64,000 bases of DNA. Source: an uncultured Collinsella sp. GTDB lineage: Bacteria; Actinomycetota; Coriobacteriia; Coriobacteriales; Coriobacteriaceae. Below are positions 1-8,396 of the stretch, one piece after another (the first letter of the stretch is position 1; every line of letters starts with the position of its first letter). Under the pieces are notes generated by a model. It saw only the letters and a program-made list of their open reading frames with translations. It was not told the DNA's origin and did no database searches. The translations under genes and the position numbers were made by a program. The stretch is taken from positions 1 through 64,000 of the forward strand of contig URKH01000001.1 of NCBI GenBank assembly GCA_900548255.1, read 5' to 3'.

Positions 1-57
1 CTCTTGGGTGAGATTGTTGTCGCGGCGGATGGCGATGAGCTTTTCTGCAAAGGCCAT
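1..57 (-). CDS. XRE-family HTH regulator, N-terminal fragment
   Basis: Only the first 19 codons lie in the window; the gene runs off the left edge. The visible peptide (start MAFAEKLIAIRR, then DNNLTQE) matches the first helix of an XRE/Cro-type helix-turn-helix, where LRxxxxLTQ is typical. An AAAGGAG ribosome site lies a few bases before the ATG. It is divergent from the tRNA methyltransferase gene to the right. Target and full architecture cannot be known from this fragment. Confidence 0.6.
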   Translation of the reverse strand, partial: MAFAEKLIAIRRDNNLTQE

Positions 58-184
58 GACGGCTCCTTTCTGCTGTTTGTTGCTTTAAGCATACGCGGCG
101 GCCGGCACCCTTCCAAGCAACCGTTGGTTGCACGACGGGGACCGCGGCGAAGAATTGCGCGCAACACCCCACGCCTCCATGCCG

Positions 185-190
185 TACAAT
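185..190 (+). promoter_or_regulatory. Putative -10 box (TACAAT) of the TrmO gene
   Basis: TACAAT lies only 7 bases before the ATG at 198. Transcription from this box would begin at or next to that ATG and give a leaderless mRNA. The ATG at 189 would then lie inside the promoter. No convincing -35 box is visible. Confidence 0.35.
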
Positions 191-197
191 GACCGGC

Positions 198-935
198 ATG
201 GAACCTATTGCACACATACATACCGACCTGCCGCAGAAGTTCGGCATCCCACGCAACAGCTTTTTGGCGCCCCATCTGCAGGGACGCATCGTCTTTGAGC
301 CGGAATTTGCCTCCAACGCTGCAGTTGAGGGTCTGGACTCCTTCTCTCACCTATGGCTGCTCTGGCGCTTCGAAAACGGAACGCCCGGCGGCACGGCTAA
401 GGACATAGCCGCCGATGCCAAAACGCAGGACAGGTCCGGCACCAACGCAAAATGGTCGAAAACCGTGCGCCCACCGCGTCTGGGTGGAGCCGAACGCGTG
501 GGCGTGTTTGCCACGCGCAGTCCGTTTCGCCCTAATCCCATCGGGCTCACCTGCGTCAAGCTTGATCGTGTCGAGCTCACCGACGATGGTCCCATCATCC
601 ATGTGCTGGGGGCCGACCTGCGCGACGGTACGCCCATCTACGACATTAAGCCTTACATTCCGTTTGCGGACTGTCACCCGGATGCGACGGGCGGCTGGAT
701 TGAGGACGCGCCATGGCAAGAGCTCGATGTCGAGCTCCCGCAAGCGCTGCGGGACATGGTCCCGGACACAAAGCTCCCCGGCTTGATCGAGGTGCTCCGC
801 CAAGATCCGCGCCGTGCGGGCAGCAAACACGAGCCAAACCGCGTTTACCATTTGGCTTACGCTGGGCTTGACATATCGTTTACGGTCGACGGAACCAGGT
901 TGACGATAACCGCCATCAACGACGCGCGAGACTAA
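198..935 (+). CDS. trmO: tRNA (N6-threonylcarbamoyladenosine-37) methyltransferase, TrmO family
   Basis: TrmO uses S-adenosylmethionine to methylate t6A37 in tRNAs that read ACN codons, a cytoplasmic tRNA maturation step. The family signature TRSPFRPNPIGLT is intact near residue 110, and the N-terminal PIAHIHTDLPQKFGIPRN segment and SHLWLLWRF strand are characteristic. About 245 residues is normal for the longer bacterial form. An ATG three codons upstream (189) is possible, but a TACAAT box overlaps it and favours a leaderless start at 198. The gene stands alone, divergent from an XRE regulator. Confidence 0.9.
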   Translation: MEPIAHIHTDLPQKFGIPRNSFLAPHLQGRIVFEPEFASNAAVEGLDSFSHLWLLWRFENGTPGGTAKDIAADAKTQDRSGTNAKWSKTVRPPRLGGAERVGVFATRSPFRPNPIGLTCVKLDRVELTDDGPIIHVLGADLRDGTPIYDIKPYIPFADCHPDATGGWIEDAPWQELDVELPQALRDMVPDTKLPGLIEVLRQDPRRAGSKHEPNRVYHLAYAGLDISFTVDGTRLTITAINDARD

Positions 936-1047
936 CCAGCCATTCGTCCGCACCCGTCAAATTAAGCGCCAAACTCCGCTCCAAAACCGCCCACGCTGGT
1001 GGACAATAACGCCTACCGAAACAATCCGCTTTGCACGGGAGCTCAGC

Positions 1048-2259
1048 ATGAAATACGACTTTACCTCGCTTATCGACCGCCACGGTATGGACGCCATCGC
1101 CGTTGACTCCTGGGGAGAAATTCCCGACATGGCTCCGAACGCACCCGACGAGGGCTTCGACCTCATCCCCATGTGGGTGGCGGATATGAATTTTGCCACG
1201 GTGCCCACGGTTCAGGAACACATCATTCAGCGCGCCCAGCATCCCATGTTTGGCTATTTCAATCCGCGTGACGAGTACTTCGACCGCATCATCGAATGGC
1301 AAAGCCGTCGCAACGGCGTTGAGGGCTTGGCGCCGGAGCATATCGGCTACGAAAACGGCGTGCTGGGCGGTGTCGTGTCGACGCTGCGCGCATATGTCCA
1401 GCCGGGCGATGCGGTACTGGTCCACAGTCCCACCTACATCGGCTTTACCAAGTCTATCGAAGCCGCGGGCTATCGCATTGTCCACAGCCCGCTTAAGCTC
1501 GACGATCGGGGCGTGTGGCGCATGGACTTTGAGGACATGGAGCGAAAGCTCGCACAAAGCCATATCCATGCCGCCGTGTTCTGCTCGCCGCACAATCCCT
1601 GCGGCCGCGTATGGGAGCGCGACGAGATCGAACGTGCCATGGACATCTATCGTCAGCACGATTGCGTGGTGATCTCGGATGAGATTTGGTCCGATATCAT
1701 CCTGCCGGGCCACAAGCATATCCCGACGCAGTCGGTGAGCGAGGACGCCCACATGCGCACGGTTGCCCTCTACGCGCCCAGCAAGACGTTTAACCTGGCG
1801 GGCCTGGTCGGCAGCTACCACATCATCTATAACGAGACGCTGCGCGACCGCGTGTGCGCCGTGTCCGACAAGACCCACTACAACGAGATGAACGTCATCT
1901 CCATGCATGCGCTTATCGGTGCCTACCAGCAGCAGGGCTACGAGTGGCTCGATGAGCTCAATGAGGTCATCGAGGGCAACGTCGACTACTTCTGCAATTA
2001 CGTGGACAAGCATTTTGCGGGCGTGTCCTATTCGCGTCCGCAGGGCACCTACATGGTGTTTCTGGACTGCACCGAGTGGTGCCGCGAGCATGGCCGCGAT
2101 ATTCAGTGGCTGCTCGACGAGGGGGCGCGCGTGGGCGTGGGGTATCAGGACGGCCGCCCGTTCCACGGGCCCTGCCACATTCGCGTGAATCTGGCGCTGC
2201 CGCTTTCGCGCGTAAGGGAGGCGTGCGACCGCCTGGACCGCTACGTTTTTGGGGTATAG
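1048..2259 (+). CDS. MalY/PatB family PLP-dependent C-S lyase (aminotransferase fold)
   Basis: This fold-type I PLP enzyme of 403 residues probably cleaves cystathionine or a related cysteine S-conjugate to thiol, pyruvate and ammonia. Family marks are the IPMWVADMNF segment near residue 45, the FGYF motif, the SPHNPCGRVW substrate and cofactor loop, SDEIWSDI with the PLP-ring aspartate, and the Schiff-base lysine in APSKTFNLAG (about K246). A GGGAG ribosome site precedes the ATG. No sulfur genes are adjacent, so the physiological substrate is inferred. A simple aminotransferase is less likely because MalY/PatB features dominate. Confidence 0.85.
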   Translation: MKYDFTSLIDRHGMDAIAVDSWGEIPDMAPNAPDEGFDLIPMWVADMNFATVPTVQEHIIQRAQHPMFGYFNPRDEYFDRIIEWQSRRNGVEGLAPEHIGYENGVLGGVVSTLRAYVQPGDAVLVHSPTYIGFTKSIEAAGYRIVHSPLKLDDRGVWRMDFEDMERKLAQSHIHAAVFCSPHNPCGRVWERDEIERAMDIYRQHDCVVISDEIWSDIILPGHKHIPTQSVSEDAHMRTVALYAPSKTFNLAGLVGSYHIIYNETLRDRVCAVSDKTHYNEMNVISMHALIGAYQQQGYEWLDELNEVIEGNVDYFCNYVDKHFAGVSYSRPQGTYMVFLDCTEWCREHGRDIQWLLDEGARVGVGYQDGRPFHGPCHIRVNLALPLSRVREACDRLDRYVFGV

Positions 2260-2280
2260 GGGGCGCTCGATTCGAGTGCT

Positions 2281-2323
2281 GCCCCATGTGCCCACGCCGT
2301 CAAAATGCGTGGGCGCATGGGGC
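2281..2323. terminator. Strong stem-loop between convergent genes
   Basis: Two 17-base arms (left starts GCCCCATG, right ends CATGGGGC) pair with only one G-T wobble around a 9-base loop. It sits between the ends of two convergent genes and probably blocks read-through both ways. There is no T-run on either strand, so it is not a textbook intrinsic terminator. Confidence 0.5.
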
Positions 2324-2355
2324 GCAGAGGGTAGCGAGCGCGTTTTTCGCATTCG

Positions 2356-2835
2356 CTACTTTTCCTGAATCTGCTTGCCGCAAAGATGCTCAATTGAAAT
2401 CTCGTAGAGTTGGACGCCCTTGATGTCTTTGGCGATTTCTTCCTCGACTTCTTCGGCAGAAGGGTAGTACTTAAGCGCGAGCTGGCGGACTTTGTCCTCG
2501 ATAAACGCAGGCGCTTCATCTACCAGGCGGCAACGGCCAAAGACCACGGTGCTCATGACGTAAGGAGCCCAGTCGCCGTCCTTGTACCACTCGTTGCCGT
2601 AAACGGTAAAGCAGACTTTATCGTCACGCCTGAGCGAATCGACCTTGTGGCCGGCCTTGGCGCCATGGAAATAAATCTTGTCGTGCTCGGCGTCAAAGAA
2701 GTAGTTGACGGGAATGGCATAGGGGTAGCCATCATCGCCGTTGACGGCAAAGACGCCGCGCTTACAGGTGGCGAGCAACTCGCGCGCTTCCTCGTCAGTG
2801 ATGGCGCGTTTCTTTCGACGTAAGGGCCTAAACAT
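2356..2835 (-). CDS. Pyridoxamine 5'-phosphate oxidase-like flavin-binding protein
   Basis: The 159-residue protein has the split beta-barrel of the PNPOx-like/NimA group: a TCKRGVFAVNGDDGYPYAIPVNY strand pair, an IYFHGAKAGHKVDSL flavin-phosphate loop, then VCFTVYG and a MSTVVFGRCRLVDE strand. Such proteins bind FMN, F420 or heme and often reduce small molecules, including nitroimidazoles; the substrate here is unknown. The start is chosen at MFRPLRR because AAAGGAAG lies just upstream; an ATG 13 codons earlier has no ribosome site. It follows the sensor kinase on the same strand after about 40 bases and may be cotranscribed with it. Confidence 0.75.
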   Translation of the reverse strand: MFRPLRRKKRAITDEEARELLATCKRGVFAVNGDDGYPYAIPVNYFFDAEHDKIYFHGAKAGHKVDSLRRDDKVCFTVYGNEWYKDGDWAPYVMSTVVFGRCRLVDEAPAFIEDKVRQLALKYYPSAEEVEEEIAKDIKGVQLYEISIEHLCGKQIQEK

Positions 2836-2877
2836 CGTTGGCTTCCTTTCTGGCTGTGCATGGTGGTTGAGCACAAA

Positions 2878-5682
2878 CTATAGCGAAACAGCCCCATTTT
2901 TCTTGATACAGGCGAGTATGTTTTTGAGCTTGCTAAAGTCGAGCGGTTTGGGCAGATGGGCGTTCATGCCGGCGTCGTGTGCCGCCTTGGCGTCTTCGGC
3001 AAAGGCGTTGGCGGTGAGCGCGATGATGGGGATGTCGGCCGCATCGGCCTTTTCGCTCAGACGAATCGCGCGGGTTGCCTCGTAGCCGTCCATGCCCGGC
3101 ATCATGATGTCCATCAGGATTGCATCGAAGCTGCCGGCGGGACGACCAACATATAGATCGACCGTTTCGTTGCCGTCGGCGGCGCGAGTCACGACGATGC
3201 CTTCGCTTTCGAGCAGAGCTTGGGCAATCTCGGCATTGAGTTCGTTATCTTCTGCCAAAAGGACGTTCATGCCGGCGAGTGAGCAGCTGCTTACCTGCGT
3301 GTCTGCACATTCTTTTATCTGAGGGTTCTTGTCGATATCGAGCGGAATCCGGACGTCAAACGTACTCCCCACGCCAACCTCACTCGAAATCTCAATCGTG
3401 CCGCCCATCATATCGATGAGCGATTTGACGATAGACATGCCAATGCCGGTTCCTTGGAACTTGCTGCGCGCATCGTCGCCTTCCTGGGCAAACGGCTCGT
3501 AAATGTGTGCCAAAAACTCGGATGTCATACCAATGCCGGTATCCGAGACGCTAAAGCAAAACACGGCGTGCTCGTCGTCGACCGGTTTGATGGTCGATGA
3601 GAACGTGACGGTGCCTCCGTGCTTGTTGTACTTGATGCTGTTGTCGAGCAGGTTGACAAGGATCTGCCGAATATGGGTGGGGCTGCCGATCATATATTGG
3701 TCGACAGCGTAGGGCTCGCTGGTGTCGAGCATGGTTATGCCGCGGTCCGATGCGCGGAGCTTGCACAGTACGAGCGCATTGTCGCACAGCTCTTTAAGGT
3801 TGAATGATTCGTGCTCGAGCGTCACTTTGCGCTCCTCGATCCTGCCCATCTCGAGGATGTCGTTAATCAGTGACAGCAGGTGATTGGCGGCAACGCGCGC
3901 CTTGGCGCGGCTTTCGCGGGCGACCTGCATGTCGCCTTCTCTCAATTCCTCAATTTCGATAAGGCCCAGGATGCCGTTGAGCGGCGTGCGGATGTCGTGG
4001 CTCATGCGCGTGAGGAAAGCGGTTTTGGCGGCGTTGGCGGCATCGGCTTTCTGCCGTTCCTCCTGTGCGCGGTAAAGCGACCAGACAAGGATGACGATGC
4101 CGGTGAGCAAAATGCAGATGACGACTGCCGCAATGACGATGCGGTTGCGGTAGAGAAGTCGGAACGCATCCGATTCTTGCGCCGAGTACGATGTGGGGAA
4201 ATAGCTGTTTGTAGAGAGCGATTCACCTGCATTGACGATGCCCTTATTGATGATCCCCAGCAGCTCGGGCTTGCCGCGCGAAATTAAACACGATAGTTGC
4301 GCCGTGTTGGTGAGTTCCTGTGTTTCGAAATCCTCGATGTCGTAGATGTCGCGGAGAGTTTCCAGGCGCGTGCTGGGGACAATGATGCAACGTGCCTTCC
4401 CCTCATTGAGGGCTTTGAGCACCTCGCCGTCATTCGAATACTCGGTTACCGTTGCGTTCGGAAAGAGACTTTCGAGCTCAAAACGGTTAACGATTGTGCT
4501 CTTTGTACAAGCGATGTTCTTAAGGTCGCTGTTCAGGTTTTTGCCACTGTGAATGGCGGTCAGCGAAACCGTTCCCATCGAGTTTGACTGGATGACCCCT
4601 GTCTGCTCGGCGAGCCAGTAGTCGCGAAACAGAGGCAGGGCGACATCGATGGTTCCGTTGGAAAGGGCTTTGATCATTTGCTTGTTGTTCGAGAGTGCGA
4701 TTGTTTTGACCGTAATGCCAAACTTGTCGTGCAACGTCGTTGCAAGCGAGGCGAGCGACCCTTCCATCTCGCCGTCGTCATTTTGCGTACAGTAGGGAAG
4801 TTGGTTTTTAAGATAGCCAATCGTGATGGTATTGCCGTTTTCTTTGAGCCAGGTGGTCTCGGTGCCGGTGAGCGATGACGAGCCACTGTTTTGGGTCGAG
4901 TGACTCGATTTGACTTCCTCGTTATAGCGCGGGTTATCGCGGGCGATGGTCGTCATGGCGGCGTTGATGTCGTTCATCAGATCAGGGCGGCTTTTGGGAA
5001 CGGCAAAATAGTAGTCGCTCGAGCCTACGTAGAACATAGGTGACGCATCGGGCGACGAAATGGTGTCGTTCATGATGACGGCGTCGACCTCGCCGTCTGC
5101 AAGCGCCTCAAAGAGGGCACTGCCGGTGTCGATTTCTTTATAGGTGCAGGTAACGCCTTCGTCGGCGAGCCACTGCTGGCCGACGATAGTTTGCATAACG
5201 CCGGCGTTGCAGCCGATGGTAAGGCCTTGGAGCGCCTGGGGGTCGCCTTTGGCAAGGTCGTCGCGATCGGGCCTGGCGTAGATGTAGTAGCGCTCGGTGC
5301 CCTCGGGGTTCGAGGAAAAGAGCAGCTTCTGCTCGCGCTCTGCCGAATACGAGATGTTGGGCATGAGGTCGATTTCGCCTGCCTCGAGCATGTCCATAAG
5401 CTCGGAGAAGGTGCCGCTGACGTATTCGTATTGCCAGCCCTTTGTGTAATACGAGAGGGTCTGGAGGTACTCGTAGCCCCATCCCGAGAGGCGCTCGCCC
5501 GGCGTGCCTTCCTGGAAGCCTTTGTTGTTGACGAGCCAACCAACGCGGACCGTCTTGACCTGTTGGTCGGAGTCGGTGGCAAAGGCGGGGGCGGGCATGA
5601 TGGTGCTCAGTATGGCGAGTGCGGCAAGCGCGACGGCCAGGGTGCGGCGTAGGGCTAAGCGAAGGACGGCGGAAGGTTTCAC
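2878..5682 (-). CDS. Hybrid sensor histidine kinase with two SBP3 sensor domains and a receiver
   Basis: A BvgS/EvgS-like kinase of about 934 residues. In order: a signal peptide ending in PAPAFA; two extracellular solute-binding (family 3) domains, roughly residues 40-285 and 290-500; a single membrane segment (IVIAAVVICILLTGIVIL); a HisKA domain with phosphorylated His in SHDIRTPLNG; a HATPase domain with N-box DNSIKYN and G-boxes DTGIGM and GTGIGM; and a receiver domain with LLAEDN, phospho-acceptor MDIMMPGMDG and the KPLD lysine. There is no HPt domain, so phosphorelay must use another protein. GTG at 5682 is preferred because AGGA precedes it and the signal peptide then looks normal; an ATG 11 codons upstream is the alternative. 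Likely ligands are amino acids or similar small solutes (inference). Confidence 0.85.
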   Translation of the reverse strand: MKPSAVLRLALRRTLAVALAALAILSTIMPAPAFATDSDQQVKTVRVGWLVNNKGFQEGTPGERLSGWGYEYLQTLSYYTKGWQYEYVSGTFSELMDMLEAGEIDLMPNISYSAEREQKLLFSSNPEGTERYYIYARPDRDDLAKGDPQALQGLTIGCNAGVMQTIVGQQWLADEGVTCTYKEIDTGSALFEALADGEVDAVIMNDTISSPDASPMFYVGSSDYYFAVPKSRPDLMNDINAAMTTIARDNPRYNEEVKSSHSTQNSGSSSLTGTETTWLKENGNTITIGYLKNQLPYCTQNDDGEMEGSLASLATTLHDKFGITVKTIALSNNKQMIKALSNGTIDVALPLFRDYWLAEQTGVIQSNSMGTVSLTAIHSGKNLNSDLKNIACTKSTIVNRFELESLFPNATVTEYSNDGEVLKALNEGKARCIIVPSTRLETLRDIYDIEDFETQELTNTAQLSCLISRGKPELLGIINKGIVNAGESLSTNSYFPTSYSAQESDAFRLLYRNRIVIAAVVICILLTGIVILVWSLYRAQEERQKADAANAAKTAFLTRMSHDIRTPLNGILGLIEIEELREGDMQVARESRAKARVAANHLLSLINDILEMGRIEERKVTLEHESFNLKELCDNALVLCKLRASDRGITMLDTSEPYAVDQYMIGSPTHIRQILVNLLDNSIKYNKHGGTVTFSSTIKPVDDEHAVFCFSVSDTGIGMTSEFLAHIYEPFAQEGDDARSKFQGTGIGMSIVKSLIDMMGGTIEISSEVGVGSTFDVRIPLDIDKNPQIKECADTQVSSCSLAGMNVLLAEDNELNAEIAQALLESEGIVVTRAADGNETVDLYVGRPAGSFDAILMDIMMPGMDGYEATRAIRLSEKADAADIPIIALTANAFAEDAKAAHDAGMNAHLPKPLDFSKLKNILACIKKNGAVSL

Positions 5683-5769
5683 ATGAAATCCTATCGAGTT
5701 GAGACAGTTTCGCATAAGGATACCAGCTCAGCATGCTTAGTCGGCAGCTGAGCCGCTAAACGGTCCCGC

Positions 5770-5828
5770 CCGGCACTTGGGGACAGTCCCTTTCTGCCGG
5801 CACAAAAGGAACGTCCCCAACTGCCGGT
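5770..5828. repeat. REP-like palindrome, GGGGACAG core
   Basis: The arms TTGGGGACAGTCCCTTT and AAAAGGAACGTCCCCAA form an imperfect inverted repeat around a short loop, flanked by repeated CTGCCGG words. It lies between the divergent kinase and potassium-channel genes. The GGGGACAG core recurs in other intergenic palindromes of the window, which points to a dispersed REP/BIME-type family rather than a local operator. Confidence 0.6.
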
Positions 5829-5880
5829 TGTGGGACAATACCGAGCGAACGTGATTGGGCGTCTGGGAAAAGGGGTCGCG

Positions 5881-6306
5881 ATGAACAAGTTGAGGACGCT
5901 TGCCGACGTGTTGCGCCAAGCTGGCTTTGCGCGCATCACGGGCCTGTTTCTTATCTTCTACCTGCTGTGTTCGACGGCCGTCTGGCTGTCCGAGCCCACG
6001 ACCCTTACGTTTGGCGATGGCCTCTGGTTTAGCTTTGAGACCGTATCGACGATCGGTTTTGGCGATATCCCGGCCGAAACGCCGGTCGCCCGCGCTATCA
6101 CCGTCGTCCTGAGCGTCATCAGCATCTTCTACATCGCCATGCTCACGGGCGTGGCAGTGAACTACTGCAACACGCTCATCAAGATGCGCCAAAAGGACAC
6201 CATGGCGCGCTTTATGGACGATCTGGAGCATTTGGAAGAGCTCGACCGCGATGAGCTCGCCGACCTGTCGCGCCGCGTGCGCGAATATCGCCGACGCCAG
6301 CGCTAG
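5881..6306 (+). CDS. Two-TM potassium channel family protein
   Basis: A 141-residue membrane protein with the KcsA-like plan. The first helix is GLFLIFYLLCSTAVWL, then a pore helix (WFSFETV) and selectivity filter STIGFGD, then a second helix (ITVVLSVISIFYIAML) and a charged C-terminal tail rich in Glu and Arg that may form a coiled coil. The filter reads TIGFGD rather than TVGYGD, a known functional variant. AAAGGGG precedes the ATG; an in-frame ATG 17 codons upstream lacks a ribosome site. The LOG-family gene follows after 36 bases and is probably cotranscribed. Confidence 0.85.
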   Translation: MNKLRTLADVLRQAGFARITGLFLIFYLLCSTAVWLSEPTTLTFGDGLWFSFETVSTIGFGDIPAETPVARAITVVLSVISIFYIAMLTGVAVNYCNTLIKMRQKDTMARFMDDLEHLEELDRDELADLSRRVREYRRRQR

Positions 6307-6342
6307 AACGTGCGCCGCGCGTCACAATGAGGGGGACCGAAT

Positions 6343-6876
6343 ATGAATATCACGGTATACCTGGGCGCCAGCGTCGGTAACGACCCGGCGTTTCTGCCTG
6401 CAGTGCGGCAGCTTGGCGCATGGATTGGCTCCAACGGCCACGCGCTGGTATACGGCGGGTCCAAGTCGGGGCTGATGGGCGCGCTCGCCGATAGCGTGCT
6501 CGATGCCGGCGGACACGTGACCGGCGTGGAGCCAAGCTTTTTTATCGAGGCAGAGTTTCAGCACGATGGTATCGACGACCTGATCGTGACGAGCGACATG
6601 GCCGAGCGCAAGGCCAAGATGATCGAGCTTGGCGATGCGTTCATTGCCTTTCCGGGCGGCACGGGCACGCTCGAGGAGATCGCTGAGGTCATGTCGGCCG
6701 TGTCGTTGGGGCATCTGAGCGCGCCGTGCATCCTGTACAACTTGGACGGTTACTACAACGATCTCAAGTCGCTGCTCGAGCACATGATCGATAAAGGTCT
6801 ATCGAGCCCGCAGCGCCAGCAGGGCATCTACTTTGCCGATGACCTGCGCCAGATTGCCTCGATTATCGGCGGCTGA
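6343..6876 (+). CDS. LOG family protein (TIGR00730-type nucleotide phosphoribohydrolase)
   Basis: The 177-residue Rossmann-like protein carries both family motifs: GGSKSGLMG near residue 39 and PGGTGTLEE near residue 105, which bind phosphate and catalyse N-glycosidic cleavage in LOG enzymes. Known members release a nucleobase from nucleoside 5'-monophosphates (cytokinin-type or purine). In bacteria the natural substrate is usually unknown. The start follows GGGGGAC. It is downstream of the potassium channel in the same direction with no obvious terminator between. Confidence 0.85.
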   Translation: MNITVYLGASVGNDPAFLPAVRQLGAWIGSNGHALVYGGSKSGLMGALADSVLDAGGHVTGVEPSFFIEAEFQHDGIDDLIVTSDMAERKAKMIELGDAFIAFPGGTGTLEEIAEVMSAVSLGHLSAPCILYNLDGYYNDLKSLLEHMIDKGLSSPQRQQGIYFADDLRQIASIIGG

Positions 6877-6957
6877 GCCTTAGGCCTGTCGCGCGCACGG
6901 CGCCCAGTGGCACCGTTCGCGGCGTAGATGGTTAGCCCACCCGCGCCGCGCCCGTCT

Positions 6958-6963
6958 TACAAT
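6958..6963 (+). promoter_or_regulatory. Putative -10 box (TACAAT) of the ClC gene
   Basis: TACAAT lies about 40 bases before the ClC start codon, leaving a short leader with a GGGAGG ribosome site. The same hexamer precedes several other genes here and is probably the preferred housekeeping -10. No good -35 box is visible. Confidence 0.35.
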
Positions 6964-7003
6964 AAAACGTATCTTTGTCGCTTTTGACCAACGGGAGGCC
7001 CCG

Positions 7004-8302
7004 ATGGACAACCTTGCAAAACCCAAAAACCGTGCGCTGTTTTTAGTTAGCGTGGCCGTGACCGGTGCGTTTGCAGGCGCCGCGGTCTGGCTGTTTTTCT
7101 TTGCGATGGAGCACGGTATCGACTATCTATGGACCGAGATCCCGCATATGCTGGGCGTCGCTTCGCCCGAGCTCGCGAGCGGTCCGTTCGGTTTTTTGCC
7201 GTATCCGTTTTTCGTCTGCCTGCTGGGCGGTCTGCTGATTGGTCTGTACGCAAAGATGACGGGCACCAAGACCGATGACCTCAACCAGGTGATGGCCAAG
7301 GTTAAACAAGACGGTCGCTACCCGTACGACAACCTGGGCAAGCTTTCACTCGCGGCATTGCTGCCGCTGCTGTTTGGCGGAAGTATTGGACCGGAGGCCG
7401 GCCTGACCGGCGTTATCGCGGGTCTGTGCAGCTGGGTCGGCGACCGCATGCGTCGCTTTGGCGCCGAGTTTAGGGAGCTCACGCTGTTGGGCACCCAGGC
7501 TGCCCTGACGGCGCTCTTTACCGCGCCCGTGTTTGGCTTTGTGGCGCCGCTCGCCGGTAGCGCCGACGGCCAGGGCGCTGGCGAGGACTCCGCGTCCGAC
7601 GAGATCACCATCAAGCTGCCCAAGGCACAAAAGACCGTGGTCTACGGCATCGCGATTGCCGGCGGTCTGGGCACCTATCTGCTGCTCGGCCAGCTCATGG
7701 GTGGCGGCATGGGCATGCCGAGGTTCGAGGCTGCCCAGGTGGGTAACCTCGAGCTTGCCTGGCTCATTCCGCTGGCGTTGGTCGGTACCGTATGCGGCTG
7801 GCTGTACTTTGTCTCGGAGCACGCGAGCGAAGCGCTTGCCCATGCCATAGGGGAGCGCCCTGTCGTCAAGGCGATGCTGGCTGGTCTGGCCCTCGCTATC
7901 TGCGGCACGGTTTTGCCCTACACCATGTTTGCCGGCGAGACCCAGGCCGACGTGCTCATGGAGACCTACCTCACCATTCCCGCCGGCGTGCTTATCGCGA
8001 CCGGCCTGGTCAAGGCCATGCTGACGCCCGCCCTCATCAATATGGGTTGGCGCGGCGGCCACTTCTTCCCGGTTATCTTCTCGGGCGTAAGCCTGGGCTA
8101 CGGCCTTGCCATCCTCACCGGTGCCGATCCGGTCTTTTGCGTCGCCGTCTGCACGGCATCGACGATGGGTGCGGTCATGCGTCAGCCGGTCATGGTTGTG
8201 GGCCTGCTGCTCATGTGCTTCCCGCTCAAGGGTATCGTCTGCATGATCATCGCCGCCGTCATTGCGGCAGGCATTCCGCTGCCCAAACCGCTGCGCAAGT
8301 AG
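7004..8302 (+). CDS. ClC family chloride channel/transporter-like protein
   Basis: A polytopic membrane protein of 432 residues. The ClC signature regions are recognisable: GGSIGPEAGLTG near residue 125 (the GKEGP-type anion loop with conserved Glu) and WRGGHFFPVIFSG near residue 345 (the GxFxP motif). The last part contains repeated hydrophobic helices. Bacterial ClC proteins are Cl-/H+ exchangers or fluoride-type antiporters, and the direction here is not deducible. There is no C-terminal CBS pair. Start follows GGGAGG. Confidence 0.85.
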   Translation: MDNLAKPKNRALFLVSVAVTGAFAGAAVWLFFFAMEHGIDYLWTEIPHMLGVASPELASGPFGFLPYPFFVCLLGGLLIGLYAKMTGTKTDDLNQVMAKVKQDGRYPYDNLGKLSLAALLPLLFGGSIGPEAGLTGVIAGLCSWVGDRMRRFGAEFRELTLLGTQAALTALFTAPVFGFVAPLAGSADGQGAGEDSASDEITIKLPKAQKTVVYGIAIAGGLGTYLLLGQLMGGGMGMPRFEAAQVGNLELAWLIPLALVGTVCGWLYFVSEHASEALAHAIGERPVVKAMLAGLALAICGTVLPYTMFAGETQADVLMETYLTIPAGVLIATGLVKAMLTPALINMGWRGGHFFPVIFSGVSLGYGLAILTGADPVFCVAVCTASTMGAVMRQPVMVVGLLLMCFPLKGIVCMIIAAVIAAGIPLPKPLRK

Positions 8303-8396
8303 CACGGTGGCGCACGGTCAATGCAAACATCTTAAGCCCGGTGTGGGCGCTGTGTCACGGATTTGCGGGTGGACTGAATCTCGCCTGGCACCGACG

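Noticed and set aside
916..2352. Long open frame opposite the MalY/PatB gene
   Set aside because: It mirrors the codon pattern of the real gene in a GC-rich genome, has no ribosome site and resembles no family. The same applies to the long minus-strand frames under prfC (11779-13368), the Tet(M)-like gene (22460-24616) and uvrA (26193-28055).
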